Assembly: GCF_015352455.1 (NCBI RefSeq)
Contig: NZ_JADKPN010000004.1
Coordinates: forward strand, 186,001-250,000
Length of the DNA stretch: 64,000 bases
Direction of reading: 5' to 3'
Origin: Nocardioides islandensis
Lineage (GTDB): Bacteria > Actinomycetota > Actinomycetes > Propionibacteriales > Nocardioidaceae
Positions 15,462-23,839 of the stretch are shown one piece after another (the first letter of the stretch is position 1; each line of letters starts with the position of its first letter). The translations under genes were made by a program, and so were the position numbers. The notes beneath the pieces were generated by a model. The model was not told the DNA's origin. It saw only the letters and a list, made by a program, of their open reading frames with translations, and did not search any database.

Positions 15462-17566
15462 CGCGCCCGGCCGACTGTCTGGCTGACTGACTGGCCGACT
15501 GACTGGCCGACTGACTGGGCCTGGATCGCCGTGATCGCGATCGTGTTCACGATGTCGCGCACGAGGGCGCCGCGGGACAGGTCGTTCACCGGCTTGTTGA
15601 GGCCTTGCAGGATCGGCCCGACGGCCAGCGCGCCGGCCGACCGCTGCACCGCCTTGTAGGTGTTGTTGCCCGTGTTGAGGTCCGGGAACACGAACACCGT
15701 CGCCCTCCCGGCCACCTGAGAGCCGGGCAGCTTGGTCCGCGCGACGGCGGCGTCGATCGCCGCGTCGTACTGGATCGGCCCCTCCACCAGCAGCGACGGT
15801 GCGCGCTCGCGCACCATGGCGGTCGCCTCGATCACCTTGTCCACGTCGGAGCCGGCGCCGGAGGCCCCGGTCGAGTACGACAGCATCGCCACCCGCGGCT
15901 CCACCCCGAAGGCCGCCGCGGTGCGCGCCGAGGCCAGGGCGATGTCGGCCAGCTGGGCCGCCGTCGGGTCGGGGTTGACCGCGCAGTCGCCGTACACCAG
16001 CACCTGGTCGCGCAGGCACATGAAGAACACCGACGACACCACCGACACGTCCGGCGCCGTCCGCACCACCTCGAGCGCCGGCCGGATCGTGTGCGCGGTC
16101 GTGTGCGCGGCCCCCGACACCATGCCGTCGGCCAGCCCGAGCTCGACCATCATCGTGCCGAAGTACGACACGTCGATCACGATGTCGCGCGCCCGCTCGA
16201 GGTCGATGCCCTTGTGCTTGCGGCGCTCGTGGTACGCCGCGGCGAACCGTCCTCGCAGCTCCGGGTCCTTCGGGCTGACGACGGTGGCCCCCGAGATGTC
16301 CACGCCCAGCAGGCTCGCGCGGCGCTGCACGTCGGCCGCCTCGCCCAGGATCGTCAGGTCGGCGATCCGGCGGCGCAGCACGATGTCCGCGGCCCGGAGG
16401 ACCCGGTCCTCGTCACCCTCGGGCAGCACGATGTGCCGGCGGTCGGCGACGGCCATGTCGATGAGCTGGTGCTCGAACATCAGCGGCGTCACCGCCGTCG
16501 TGCGCGCCAGCTCCAGCCGGTCGAGCAGCACATCTCCGTCCACCCGCTCGTCGAAGATCCGCAGTGCGGTCGCCACCTTGCGCGGCGAGTGCTTCTGCAG
16601 CCGCCCGCGCACCGACGTCAGCGCCCGCGCCGCCTCACTGGTGTCCATCGACGTGGCGACGATCGGCATCGTCGCGCCGAGGCCGTCGATCAACGTGCTC
16701 ACCTGGGCCGGCAGCTCGAACCCGCCGTTCAGCACGATGCCGGCCATCTGCGGGAAGTTCGCCGACACCTGCGCGGTCAGCACGCCGAGCACCACCTCGG
16801 GCCGGTCCCCCGGCGTCACCACCACCGCGCCGTCGAAGAGCCGGTCCAGCACGTGCGGGAGCGTCATCGCCGCGACCACCACGCCCGTCGTCTCCTGGGA
16901 GAGCAGTGACTCCTCGCCGCTGACCAGGTGGCCGTGGCACGCGCGCATCAGGTCGGTGACCGACGGCGCGCTGAGCAGCGGCTCCTCGGGGATCGCGAAG
17001 GCCGGTACGGCGAGGCCCTCGAGCGCCTTCACCACATCGTCCAGCTGGTTCTCGTCGGCCCGGTTGGCCACCACCGCGAAGAGCGTCCCGTGGTGCGCGC
17101 GTAGCTCGCTCACGGCCAGGTCGGCGGCGGTGTGCACCTCGTCGGGCGTGCGCTCGTGGGCGTTGAGCACCAGCAGCACCGGGCTGCCGAGGTTGGCCGC
17201 GATCCTGGCGTTGAAGGAGAACTCCGTCGGCGCACCCACGTCGGTGTAGTCGCTGCCGACGACGACCACGGCGTCGGCCTTCTCGGCGACCTGGTGGAAC
17301 CGGTCCACGATCCGGTCCAGCGCGCCCTCGGGGTCGCGGTGCAGGTCGGCGTACGTCACGCCGGCGCACTCGTCGTACGACAGCTGCACGGCGTCGTGCG
17401 AGACGAGCAGGTCGAGCACGTAGTCGGTCGCCGCGTCCCCCCGCACGACCGGCCGGAAGACGGCGACGCGCTCCACGCGCCGCGACAGCTGCTCCAGCAC
17501 GCCGAGCGCGACCGTGGACTTGCCCGTGTAGCCCTCGACCGAGGCGACGTACACGCTCGTGGCCAT
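15458..17566 (-). CDS. pta: Phosphate acetyltransferase (long form)
   Basis: 702 aa, the long Pta type. It has an N-terminal P-loop dethiobiotin-synthetase-like domain (VASVEGYTGKSTVALGVLE), a DRTGG-like middle domain, and the catalytic PTA_PTB domain from about residue 380 (VLPEGDEDRVLRAADI; MLSYSTGASGAGSDVDKV; GPIQYDAAID). It interconverts acetyl-CoA and acetyl phosphate. A TAGTGT hexamer (17573-17578) ends six bases before the ATG, consistent with a leaderless transcript, and the promoter region is shared with the divergent PfpI gene. The C-terminal tail SVGQSVGQSVSQTVGR comes from four 12-bp tandem repeats and looks like an add-on. Confidence 0.95.
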   Translation of the reverse strand: MATSVYVASVEGYTGKSTVALGVLEQLSRRVERVAVFRPVVRGDAATDYVLDLLVSHDAVQLSYDECAGVTYADLHRDPEGALDRIVDRFHQVAEKADAVVVVGSDYTDVGAPTEFSFNARIAANLGSPVLLVLNAHERTPDEVHTAADLAVSELRAHHGTLFAVVANRADENQLDDVVKALEGLAVPAFAIPEEPLLSAPSVTDLMRACHGHLVSGEESLLSQETTGVVVAAMTLPHVLDRLFDGAVVVTPGDRPEVVLGVLTAQVSANFPQMAGIVLNGGFELPAQVSTLIDGLGATMPIVATSMDTSEAARALTSVRGRLQKHSPRKVATALRIFDERVDGDVLLDRLELARTTAVTPLMFEHQLIDMAVADRRHIVLPEGDEDRVLRAADIVLRRRIADLTILGEAADVQRRASLLGVDISGATVVSPKDPELRGRFAAAYHERRKHKGIDLERARDIVIDVSYFGTMMVELGLADGMVSGAAHTTAHTIRPALEVVRTAPDVSVVSSVFFMCLRDQVLVYGDCAVNPDPTAAQLADIALASARTAAAFGVEPRVAMLSYSTGASGAGSDVDKVIEATAMVRERAPSLLVEGPIQYDAAIDAAVARTKLPGSQVAGRATVFVFPDLNTGNNTYKAVQRSAGALAVGPILQGLNKPVNDLSRGALVRDIVNTIAITAIQAQSVGQSVGQSVSQTVGRAR
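15473..15520. repeat. Four 12-bp tandem repeats inside the 3' end of pta
   Basis: The unit GACTGACTGGCC occurs twice perfectly (15485-15496, 15497-15508) and twice with one or two changes (15473-15484, 15509-15520). Because 12 is a multiple of three, each unit adds four residues (SVGQ or a variant) to Pta without shifting frame. Copy number could vary between strains. Confidence 0.85.
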
Positions 17567-17630
17567 GAGCCGACACTAACCACCCTTACGAGTGGTGTCC
17601 GGTGCGCGTCCGCCACCTAGCGTCGAGGAC
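17567..17630. promoter_or_regulatory. Divergent leaderless promoters of pta and the PfpI gene
   Basis: The 64-bp gap between head-to-head starts carries TAGTGT on the minus strand (17573-17578, six bases before the pta ATG) and TAGCGT on the plus strand (17618-17623, seven bases before the PfpI ATG). Neither gene has a clear ribosome binding site. Both spacings suit transcription starting at the start codon. Confidence 0.5.
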
Positions 17631-18170
17631 ATGACGGACCTCAGCGGGAAGAAGATCGCGTTCGCCGTGGCGAGCGAGGGCATCGAGCAGATCGAGCTGA
17701 CCTCTCCCTGGGAGGCGGTGGAGCAGGCCGGCGGGCAGCCCGTGCTGGTCTCCGTGGAGAGCGGGAAGGTCCAGGCGTTCAACCACCTGGACAAGGGCGA
17801 CACCTTCCCGGTGGACGTGACGTTCGAGGACGCGGACGTGTCGGAGTACGACGGGCTCGTCCTGCCCGGTGGCGTGGCGAACCCCGACAGCCTGCGGATG
17901 GACGCGGACGCCGTGGCGTTCGTGAAGGGCTTCTTCGACGCCGGCAAGCCGGTGGCGGCGATCTGCCACGCGCCCTGGTCGCTGGTCGAGGCCGACGTCG
18001 TGCGCGGTCGCACGCTCACCTCGTGGCCCAGCCTGCAGACCGACCTGCGCAACGCCGGTGCTGAATGGAAGGACGACGAGGTCGTCGTCGACGGCAACCT
18101 GGTCACCAGCCGCAAGCCCGACGACCTGCCCGCCTTCAACGAGGCGGCCCTGACCGCCTTCGCCCGCTGA
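17631..18170 (+). CDS. PfpI/DJ-1 family protein (class I glutamine amidotransferase-like)
   Basis: 179 aa. The fold and nucleophile elbow are clear (VKGFFDAGKPVAAICHAPW, with Cys in AICHAPW), and the conserved acidic residue lies in the early SEGIEQIELTSPWEAV segment. Family members act as stress-related deglycases, peptidases or chaperones; the exact reaction cannot be told. Start at the ATG at 17631, with a TAGCGT hexamer seven bases before it. Its stop overlaps the probable start of the carboxylate-amine ligase gene, so the two are one unit. Confidence 0.88.
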   Translation: MTDLSGKKIAFAVASEGIEQIELTSPWEAVEQAGGQPVLVSVESGKVQAFNHLDKGDTFPVDVTFEDADVSEYDGLVLPGGVANPDSLRMDADAVAFVKGFFDAGKPVAAICHAPWSLVEADVVRGRTLTSWPSLQTDLRNAGAEWKDDEVVVDGNLVTSRKPDDLPAFNEAALTAFAR

Positions 18171-19282
18171 CCGTCTCATCCCGGGAGGTCCGCACCGTCG
18201 GGGTCGAGGAGGAGTTCCTCCTGCTCGACCCGTCCAGCGGCCGGGTGGTCAACCGGGCCGACGCGGTGGTGAGCGAGAGCACCGACGGCGACGACACCGT
18301 CGACCGAGAGCTGCTGCGCCACCAGGTCGAGACCCGCACCGAGCCGGCCACCGACCTGGGCGACGTACGTGCCCAGCTGGTCGCGGCACGGCGCCGGGTC
18401 GGCGAAGCAGCCCGTGATGCCGGCACCGCCGCCGTGGCGACCGGCACCGCGCCCTTCGGTGCCGGGGAGGTCCAGGTCTCGCCGAAGGACCGGTACCGCG
18501 CGATGGTCGACGAGTTCGGCGAGATCAGCCGCGAGGCGGGTACCTGCGGCATGCACGTCCACGTGGGCATCGGGTCGCGCGAGGAGGGCGTGGGCATCGT
18601 CGACCGGCTGCGGCCCTGGTTGCCGCTGGTGCTGGCGCTGAGCGCGAACTCGCCGTACGCCGAGGGGCGCGACACCGGGTACGCCTCCTGGCGGTCCCAG
18701 ATCTGGAGCCGCTGGCCCACGGCCGGCGCGACCGAGCTGTTCGGTGACCCCGCGACGTACGACGCCCTGGTCGACGGGCTGATCGCCGCCGGCGCGGCCA
18801 GCGGCCCCGGCATGATCTACTTCGAGGCCCGCCTGGCCGCGGACCACCCGACCGTCGAGATCCAGGTCGCCGACGTGTGCACCGACGTGGACGACGCGCT
18901 GGTCGTCGCGGCGGCCGTCCGCGCGATCGCGACCACCGCCGCGGCCGAGTGGGAGGCCGGCACCGACCCCGGTGCCTGGCGCAGCGAGCTGCTCCGCGCT
19001 GCCGCCTGGCGGGCCGGGCGGTACGGCCTCGCCGGCACCCTCGTGCACCCGGTCGAACGCGGCCTGGCTCCCGTGCGAGACGTCCTCACGTCCTTCGTCG
19101 AGCGGATGCGCCCGGCCTTCGAGGCGGCGGGCGACCTCGACCTCGTGACCCGCGGCTTCGACCGCCTGCTCGGGGCGACCGGCGCAGCCCGTCAGCGGGC
19201 CGCCTTCGAGCGTGGTGGCAGCATCGAGGACGTCGCGGCCGACCTGGTCGCGCGCACCGAGGCCACCTGGGAGGACGCGTGA
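18167..19282 (+). CDS. Carboxylate-amine ligase (YbdK-like, GCS2 family)
   Basis: About 371 aa, typical of the YbdK family of weak glutamate-cysteine ligases. Motifs: TVGVEEEFLLLD at the N-terminus, DRELLRHQVETRTEP, then REAGTCGMHVHVGI and PTVEIQVADVCTD. No ATG, GTG or TTG in frame lies between the conserved N-terminus and an ATG at 18065, which is deep inside the previous gene. A CTG at 18167 overlaps the PfpI stop exactly as CTGA, like the ATGA/GTGA overlaps elsewhere here, so a rare CTG start is likely. The alternative is the 18065 ATG with a 34-residue basic extension. It may make gamma-glutamyl compounds. Confidence 0.85.
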   Translation: MTVSSREVRTVGVEEEFLLLDPSSGRVVNRADAVVSESTDGDDTVDRELLRHQVETRTEPATDLGDVRAQLVAARRRVGEAARDAGTAAVATGTAPFGAGEVQVSPKDRYRAMVDEFGEISREAGTCGMHVHVGIGSREEGVGIVDRLRPWLPLVLALSANSPYAEGRDTGYASWRSQIWSRWPTAGATELFGDPATYDALVDGLIAAGAASGPGMIYFEARLAADHPTVEIQVADVCTDVDDALVVAAAVRAIATTAAAEWEAGTDPGAWRSELLRAAAWRAGRYGLAGTLVHPVERGLAPVRDVLTSFVERMRPAFEAAGDLDLVTRGFDRLLGATGAARQRAAFERGGSIEDVAADLVARTEATWEDA

Positions 19283-19404
19283 CCGATCTCGTGGGACGCA
19301 TGCGTGGCTTCTTCTTCCTGAGCCACCACCCCTGGGTCGGCGTTGTCGTGCTGGTCGTCCTGGTCGCGCTGGTGCTGTGGGTCAACCAGCGCAACCAGCG
19401 CTGA
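19279..19404 (+). CDS. Mini membrane protein (41 aa)
   Basis: A 41-codon frame whose GTG overlaps the stop of the ligase gene (GTGA). It has a short basic N-terminus (TDLVGRMRGFFFLSHHPW), one strongly hydrophobic helix (VGVVVLVVLVALVLWV) and a polar end (NQRNQR). The size, coupling and membrane segment make it a believable gene that automated calls often miss. I do not recognise a family; a small partner or anchor for the upstream enzymes is possible. Confidence 0.6.
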   Translation: MTDLVGRMRGFFFLSHHPWVGVVVLVVLVALVLWVNQRNQR

Positions 19405-19409
19405 GCAGC

Positions 19410-19628
19410 TCAGGTCCCTCGGCAGGCGCGCTCGGCCTTCGCGTCGAGCCGGTGGTACTCCACCTCGTCGGCGACCGTGTCCTCGCGCTCGGGCACGGCG
19501 TTGGCGGCCGCCCGCAGCTGGTCACACCGGCGCTGCTCGGGTGTCGGCCCGTCGTCGTACGCCGAACGGGCGATCGCCAGCACGACCAGCACGGCGAGGG
19601 CGGCGACGGCCACCAGGAGCGTGCGCAC
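19410..19628 (-). CDS. Small membrane-anchored or exported protein (72 aa)
   Basis: It starts at a GTG one base after the stop of the histidine kinase, so it is the last gene of that operon. A hydrophobic N-terminal helix (LLVAVAALAVLVVLAIA) precedes a charged domain with two cysteines (RRCDQLRAAANAVPERED and AKAERACRGT). It could be exported and tethered, with a disulfide. Its family is unknown. Confidence 0.65.
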   Translation of the reverse strand: MRTLLVAVAALAVLVVLAIARSAYDDGPTPEQRRCDQLRAAANAVPEREDTVADEVEYHRLDAKAERACRGT

Positions 19629-19629
19629 G

Positions 19630-21612
19630 TCAGTCGGGCGACGGCAGCGTGAACTCGAACACCGCGCCCCGGCCCTCGTTGTCGCGGGCCGTGATGGCCC
19701 CACCGTGCCGCTCCACGATCCGGCGGCAGATGGCCAGACCGAGCCCACGGCCGTCGTAGGTCGGGTGGACCCGCGCGTGCGGCTCGAAGACCGCCACGTG
19801 GCTGCCCGTGGGGAGTCCCACGCCCTCGTCGGCGACCGTGATCGCGACCGTCCCGGAGTCGGTACGTCGGCCGCTCACCTGCACGCTCGGCTCGCCGTCC
19901 GCCGGCACGAACTTGACCGCGTTGCCGATGAGGTTCTCCAGCACCTGCCGCACCAGCGCGGGGTCGGCGAGGACCTCGGGGATCGGCCCGACCCGGACGT
20001 GACCGTTGGCGCCGCGGTCGTGGGCGACCTCGGTCGCCAGCGCCGTCACGTCGACGCGGCGCAGCTGGAGGGCGGAGTCGTGGGTGGCCCGGTCCAGCAG
20101 GTCGTCGATGAGGTGCTTCATCCGGCGGGTGCCGGCGCCGACCCGGTCGATGTAGCGGCGCAGCAGGTCGCGGTCCAGGTCGCCGTTGGCGAGCTCGCCG
20201 AGCTCGGCGGCCATCATCTCGGTCCAGTTCTCCACGCCGGCCAGGGGGTTGCGCAGGTCGTGGGCGACCACCGCGGCGAACGCCGACAGGTCCACCCGCC
20301 GCGCGTGCTCGACCGTCGCGTCGCGGAAGATCAGCAGGGCCCGGGCCCGTCCGGTCACCGAGTCCCGCGGCAGCGGCGCGGCCGAGATGGCCAGGATCCG
20401 GGCGGCGCCGGCGGGGCCCGGCACCTCCAGCTCGCGGTCGCGCACGGTCTCGCCCGCGAACGCGAGGGCGAGCGGGTCCTGGTCGCCCGGCAACGCGGCG
20501 AGCAGGCCGCGGAGGTCACCGGCCAGGCCGCCGACCTTCGTCGCGGCGGGGTTGCGCAGCAGCCACCGGCCGGCGTCGTCGACGACGGCCAGACCCTCGG
20601 CCATCGAGTTCACGACGGCGTGCAGCAGCTGTGCCTGGTAGGTCATCTCGTCGGAGGTCTGCTGCAGCTCCCGGTTGAGCACCGTGCGCTCGTCCAGCCC
20701 CGTCGACAGCGCCAGCCCCATGGAGGCGGTCACCACGACGAACAGCTGCGCGAGCAGGACGTCGACCATCGGGTCGTCACTGGCGAACGGGCCGAGGCCC
20801 TCGAGAGTGGCCCAGACGGCGAGGTACCCGAGCACGAGCATGTGCAGGGCGTTCATCAGCGTGCCGAACCGCACCCCGCACCAGACCAGCACCCCGAGCA
20901 CCAGGAAGAGCAGCGCATGGGCGCCGGCGAGGAACACCACCGCGTAGACGGCCACGCTGGTGAGGCACGCCGCGAGGAACTCCGGCAGGCTGCCCTCCCA
21001 CAGCCGCGGCCGGTCGCCGGGCTGGGCCAGGTGCTGGAACAACAACAGACCCGCGGTGGTGACCAGCAGGACCCCGCACAGGTTGCGGGCGGCGTACAGG
21101 AGCACGTCGGTCGGGGTGTCCGGGTCGCCCAGCAGGGACCACACCACCAGCACGATCGACGCGCTGGCGGCGACGCCGGCGACGACGCAGGCGAAGTACG
21201 TCGCCAGCAGCCGCGGCGAGTCGATCGCCCGGTGGCCGCCACACCCCCAGAGCTCGGGGGCGAAGCGACGCAGCAGGACCACGACCACGACCGTCTGCAG
21301 CGTGTGGACGGTGGCCAGGGTGACCGCGATCTCGGTCGAGATCGAGGTCGCCAGCGCGAACGCGAGCATGCTGCCGAACATCACGGCGGTGTCCACGCTG
21401 ATCACCGCCGCCCGGCGCACGAGCAGCCACAGCACCGTGACGCCCGCCGACGGCCAGACCGCGGCGAACTCGGTGCCCGGGATGACGGTGGTGCGGGCCG
21501 CGAGCCCGAGGATGCTGGCCACCAGCAGGAACGCCAGCATGACCGGCCACCCCGGCCGGCCACGGACCCCGAGGGACCCGGCGAGCGGCCGAGTGACCGA
21601 CGTCAGCACCAC
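19630..21612 (-). CDS. MASE1 sensor histidine kinase with PAS domain
   Basis: 660 aa. Eight or so hydrophobic helices in residues 20-300 form a MASE1-type membrane sensor (RTTVIPGTEFAAVWPSAGVTV is typical of its first loop). A PAS-like domain follows at about 320-430. The HisKA H-box VVAHDLRNPLAGVENW has its phosphorylated His at about residue 449. The HATPase_c domain has its N-box (VLENLIGNAVKFVP) and G-boxes (VADEGVGLPTG, GRGLGLAICRRIVERHGG). No response regulator gene is adjacent, so it is an orphan here. The GTG start lies three bases after the stop of the K+ channel gene. Confidence 0.93.
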   Translation of the reverse strand: MVLTSVTRPLAGSLGVRGRPGWPVMLAFLLVASILGLAARTTVIPGTEFAAVWPSAGVTVLWLLVRRAAVISVDTAVMFGSMLAFALATSISTEIAVTLATVHTLQTVVVVVLLRRFAPELWGCGGHRAIDSPRLLATYFACVVAGVAASASIVLVVWSLLGDPDTPTDVLLYAARNLCGVLLVTTAGLLLFQHLAQPGDRPRLWEGSLPEFLAACLTSVAVYAVVFLAGAHALLFLVLGVLVWCGVRFGTLMNALHMLVLGYLAVWATLEGLGPFASDDPMVDVLLAQLFVVVTASMGLALSTGLDERTVLNRELQQTSDEMTYQAQLLHAVVNSMAEGLAVVDDAGRWLLRNPAATKVGGLAGDLRGLLAALPGDQDPLALAFAGETVRDRELEVPGPAGAARILAISAAPLPRDSVTGRARALLIFRDATVEHARRVDLSAFAAVVAHDLRNPLAGVENWTEMMAAELGELANGDLDRDLLRRYIDRVGAGTRRMKHLIDDLLDRATHDSALQLRRVDVTALATEVAHDRGANGHVRVGPIPEVLADPALVRQVLENLIGNAVKFVPADGEPSVQVSGRRTDSGTVAITVADEGVGLPTGSHVAVFEPHARVHPTYDGRGLGLAICRRIVERHGGAITARDNEGRGAVFEFTLPSPD

Positions 21613-21615
21613 GGT

Positions 21616-22734
21616 CTAAGTCTCCTCGTTGGCCAGCGCCTCGTCGTGCGTTCCGGGACGGGGCGCCCACGGCAGCTCCTTGGCCGGGCGCACGACGATC
21701 AGCCGGTCGCCGCGGGCGAGCTGGGTGACCACGGGGTCGAAGTAGCGGTAGACCTTCTCGTCGCGGACGACGGCGATCACCTGGTCCGGCAGCGACTGCG
21801 GCGGCTTGCCCACCTCGGGCACGAGCAGGTCGCGCTCGGCGACCTCCAGGCCCTCGCCGTACGTCAGGAGGTCCTCCATGACCGAGCCGAGCGTGGGCGA
21901 CAGCGACGACAGGCCGAGCAGGCGCCCGACGGCGTCGGAGGAGGTGATGACCGAGTCGGCGCCCGACTGCTTCATGAGTGGGACGTTCTCCTGCTCGCGG
22001 ACCGCGCTGACGATCCAGGCGTCCGGGTTCAGCTGCCGGACGGTGAGGGTCGCGAGCACGTTGGAGTCGTCGCGGTCGGTGGTGATGATGACGTGGCTGG
22101 CGGTCGAGATGCCGGCGCGCTGCAGCACCTCGCGGCGGGTGGCGTCGCCGGTCACGACGGCCAGGCCGTCGGCGTGCGCGTCGGCGAGGGCCGTCGCGCC
22201 CTTGTCGACGACGACGATGCCCTCGCGGTCCTGGCCGTTGTTGACCAGGGTCTCGACGGCGCTGCGGCCCTTCGTGCCGTAGCCGACGATGACGACGTGC
22301 TCTCCCATGTTCTTCCTCCAGCGCGAGACGCGGAACATCTCGCGGCCTTGGGACGCGAGCACCTCCAGGGTGGTGCCGATCAGCAGGACCAGGAACGCGA
22401 TACGGGCCGGCGTGATGAGGAAGGCGTTGACCAGTCTGGCCTTCTCGGTCACGGGCGCGATGTCGCCGTAGCCGGTCGTGCTCAGCGTCACGGTCGTGTA
22501 GTAGATCGAGTCGATGAAGTTGACGCCGTAGCCGGGCGGGTCGTTGCCGTCCCGGTACCCGTGGCGGTCGACGTACACCAGCAGCACGGTCCCGACGAGG
22601 ATCGCCATCGCGGCCAGCACCCGGCGGCCCAGCTCCCACCAAGGTGAGCGGACCCGGTCCGGAAGGGCGATCCTGGTGCCACCTACGTGGCGGTCGACCA
22701 GGATGCGCGCCGGCTCATTCGGGTCGTCGGGCAC
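21616..22734 (-). CDS. Two-helix potassium channel with RCK/TrkA-N domain
   Basis: 372 aa. The N-terminal part has two membrane helices flanking the selectivity filter TTGYGD (about residues 84-89). A Rossmann-type TrkA-N domain (VVIVGYGTKGRSAVETL) and a C-terminal TrkA-C-like domain follow. This is the plan of MthK/Kch-type ligand-gated K+ channels, where the RCK ring senses Ca2+, nucleotides or c-di-AMP. The gene starts at a GTG inside the last codons of the YihY-like gene (20-bp overlap) and is followed at once by the histidine kinase. Confidence 0.93.
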   Translation of the reverse strand: MPDDPNEPARILVDRHVGGTRIALPDRVRSPWWELGRRVLAAMAILVGTVLLVYVDRHGYRDGNDPPGYGVNFIDSIYYTTVTLSTTGYGDIAPVTEKARLVNAFLITPARIAFLVLLIGTTLEVLASQGREMFRVSRWRKNMGEHVVIVGYGTKGRSAVETLVNNGQDREGIVVVDKGATALADAHADGLAVVTGDATRREVLQRAGISTASHVIITTDRDDSNVLATLTVRQLNPDAWIVSAVREQENVPLMKQSGADSVITSSDAVGRLLGLSSLSPTLGSVMEDLLTYGEGLEVAERDLLVPEVGKPPQSLPDQVIAVVRDEKVYRYFDPVVTQLARGDRLIVVRPAKELPWAPRPGTHDEALANEET

Positions 22735-23797
22735 GCCCCGAATCTAGTCCCTCGTCCCCGTCCGGATCGGCCGACTCGTCGGAGGCGCCCACCGACTCCT
22801 CGCCGCTGTCCCACGACATCCGGTGCCGCAGCCGCTGCACCATCTCGAGGCGGGCGCGCGTGGTCGCGTTCTGCGGGAAGACCGAGTCGAACGACGCGTT
22901 CACCGCGGCACCGATGAGCACGGCGATGGCGACCAGGTACAGCCAGAGCAGCACCGCGATGGGCGCTGCCAGCGGTCCGTAGATCGACCGCGAGTCGGCG
23001 GCGGTGAGGGTGAGGAACTCGCGCAGCAGGTAGGACCCGAGGATCCAGCAGGCCAGGGAGAACGTCGCGCCCGGCAGGTTGAACGTCCAGTTGGTCCGGA
23101 CCGGCACGGAGACGTGGTACAGCGTGGCCAGGAAGCAGATGCTCAGCACCAGGATCGCCGGCCAGTAGAACGACATCAGGAAGTCCAGCTGGTCGGGCAG
23201 CCAGTCGCGCACCAGCGACGGGCCGGCGACGATCAGCGGGATCGAGACGATGCCGGTGAGCATCGCCAGCAGGTAGAGGCCGAAGGACAGCGCCCGGGTC
23301 TTGATGATCCCCCGGTGCCCGCCCAGCCCGTGCATGATCGTGATGGTGTCGACGAAGACGTGCAGCGCGCGCGAGCCCGACCACAGGGCGAGCACGAAGC
23401 CGACCGAGATCACGTCGAACCGGCCGCCGCCCAGCACGTCGTTGATGGTCGGGGAGATGATCCGGTCGACGGCACGCTCGGTGAGGGCCCGCGAGGCCAG
23501 GTCCAGCACCGCGCGGCGTACGTCGTCGATCTGGGCCGCCGTGAACTGGTCGGAGACGTAGCCGATCGACCCGGCCATGGCGAAGACCAGCGGGGGCACC
23601 GAGAGGATCGCGAAGAAGGCCGCCTCGGCGGCCAGCCCGGTGACGCGGTGCCGCATGCACGAGCCGACGGTGGCGACCACGATCCGCCACGCCTTGGCAC
23701 CGGCCCGCCGCCACCACGGCTGCTCCGCCGCGGCCTCCCGGCGCGCGGCCGCCCCGCCGGTGGCGCCACCGGTGGCGCGATCGGGGGCGGCGTCCAT
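22715..23797 (-). CDS. YihY/virulence factor BrkB family membrane protein
   Basis: About 360 aa with six predicted helices. Family hallmarks are AAEAAFFAILSVPPLVFAM near residue 60, LWSGSRALHVFVDTI and NLPGATFSLACWILGSYLL. The N-terminus is Ala/Arg-rich and the C-terminal tail is acidic. The role of this family is unsettled (once thought to be RNase BN). The ATG at 23797 has TACGGT (23804-23809) ending six bases before it. It is the first gene of a four-gene operon with the K+ channel, the histidine kinase and a small protein. Confidence 0.9.
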   Translation of the reverse strand: MDAAPDRATGGATGGAAARREAAAEQPWWRRAGAKAWRIVVATVGSCMRHRVTGLAAEAAFFAILSVPPLVFAMAGSIGYVSDQFTAAQIDDVRRAVLDLASRALTERAVDRIISPTINDVLGGGRFDVISVGFVLALWSGSRALHVFVDTITIMHGLGGHRGIIKTRALSFGLYLLAMLTGIVSIPLIVAGPSLVRDWLPDQLDFLMSFYWPAILVLSICFLATLYHVSVPVRTNWTFNLPGATFSLACWILGSYLLREFLTLTAADSRSIYGPLAAPIAVLLWLYLVAIAVLIGAAVNASFDSVFPQNATTRARLEMVQRLRHRMSWDSGEESVGASDESADPDGDEGLDSGRARRPE

Positions 23798-23839
23798 GCG
23801 CACACCGTAACGACCACAACGCCCTCTACCGTTGACCTC
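23798..23839. promoter_or_regulatory. Divergent leaderless promoters, 42-bp head-to-head gap
   Basis: Only 42 bp separate the start codons of the YihY-like (minus) and AidB-like (plus) genes. TACGGT on the minus strand (23804-23809) and TACCGT on the plus strand (23827-23832) end six and seven bases before the respective ATGs. Both genes lack a ribosome binding site. Confidence 0.5.
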
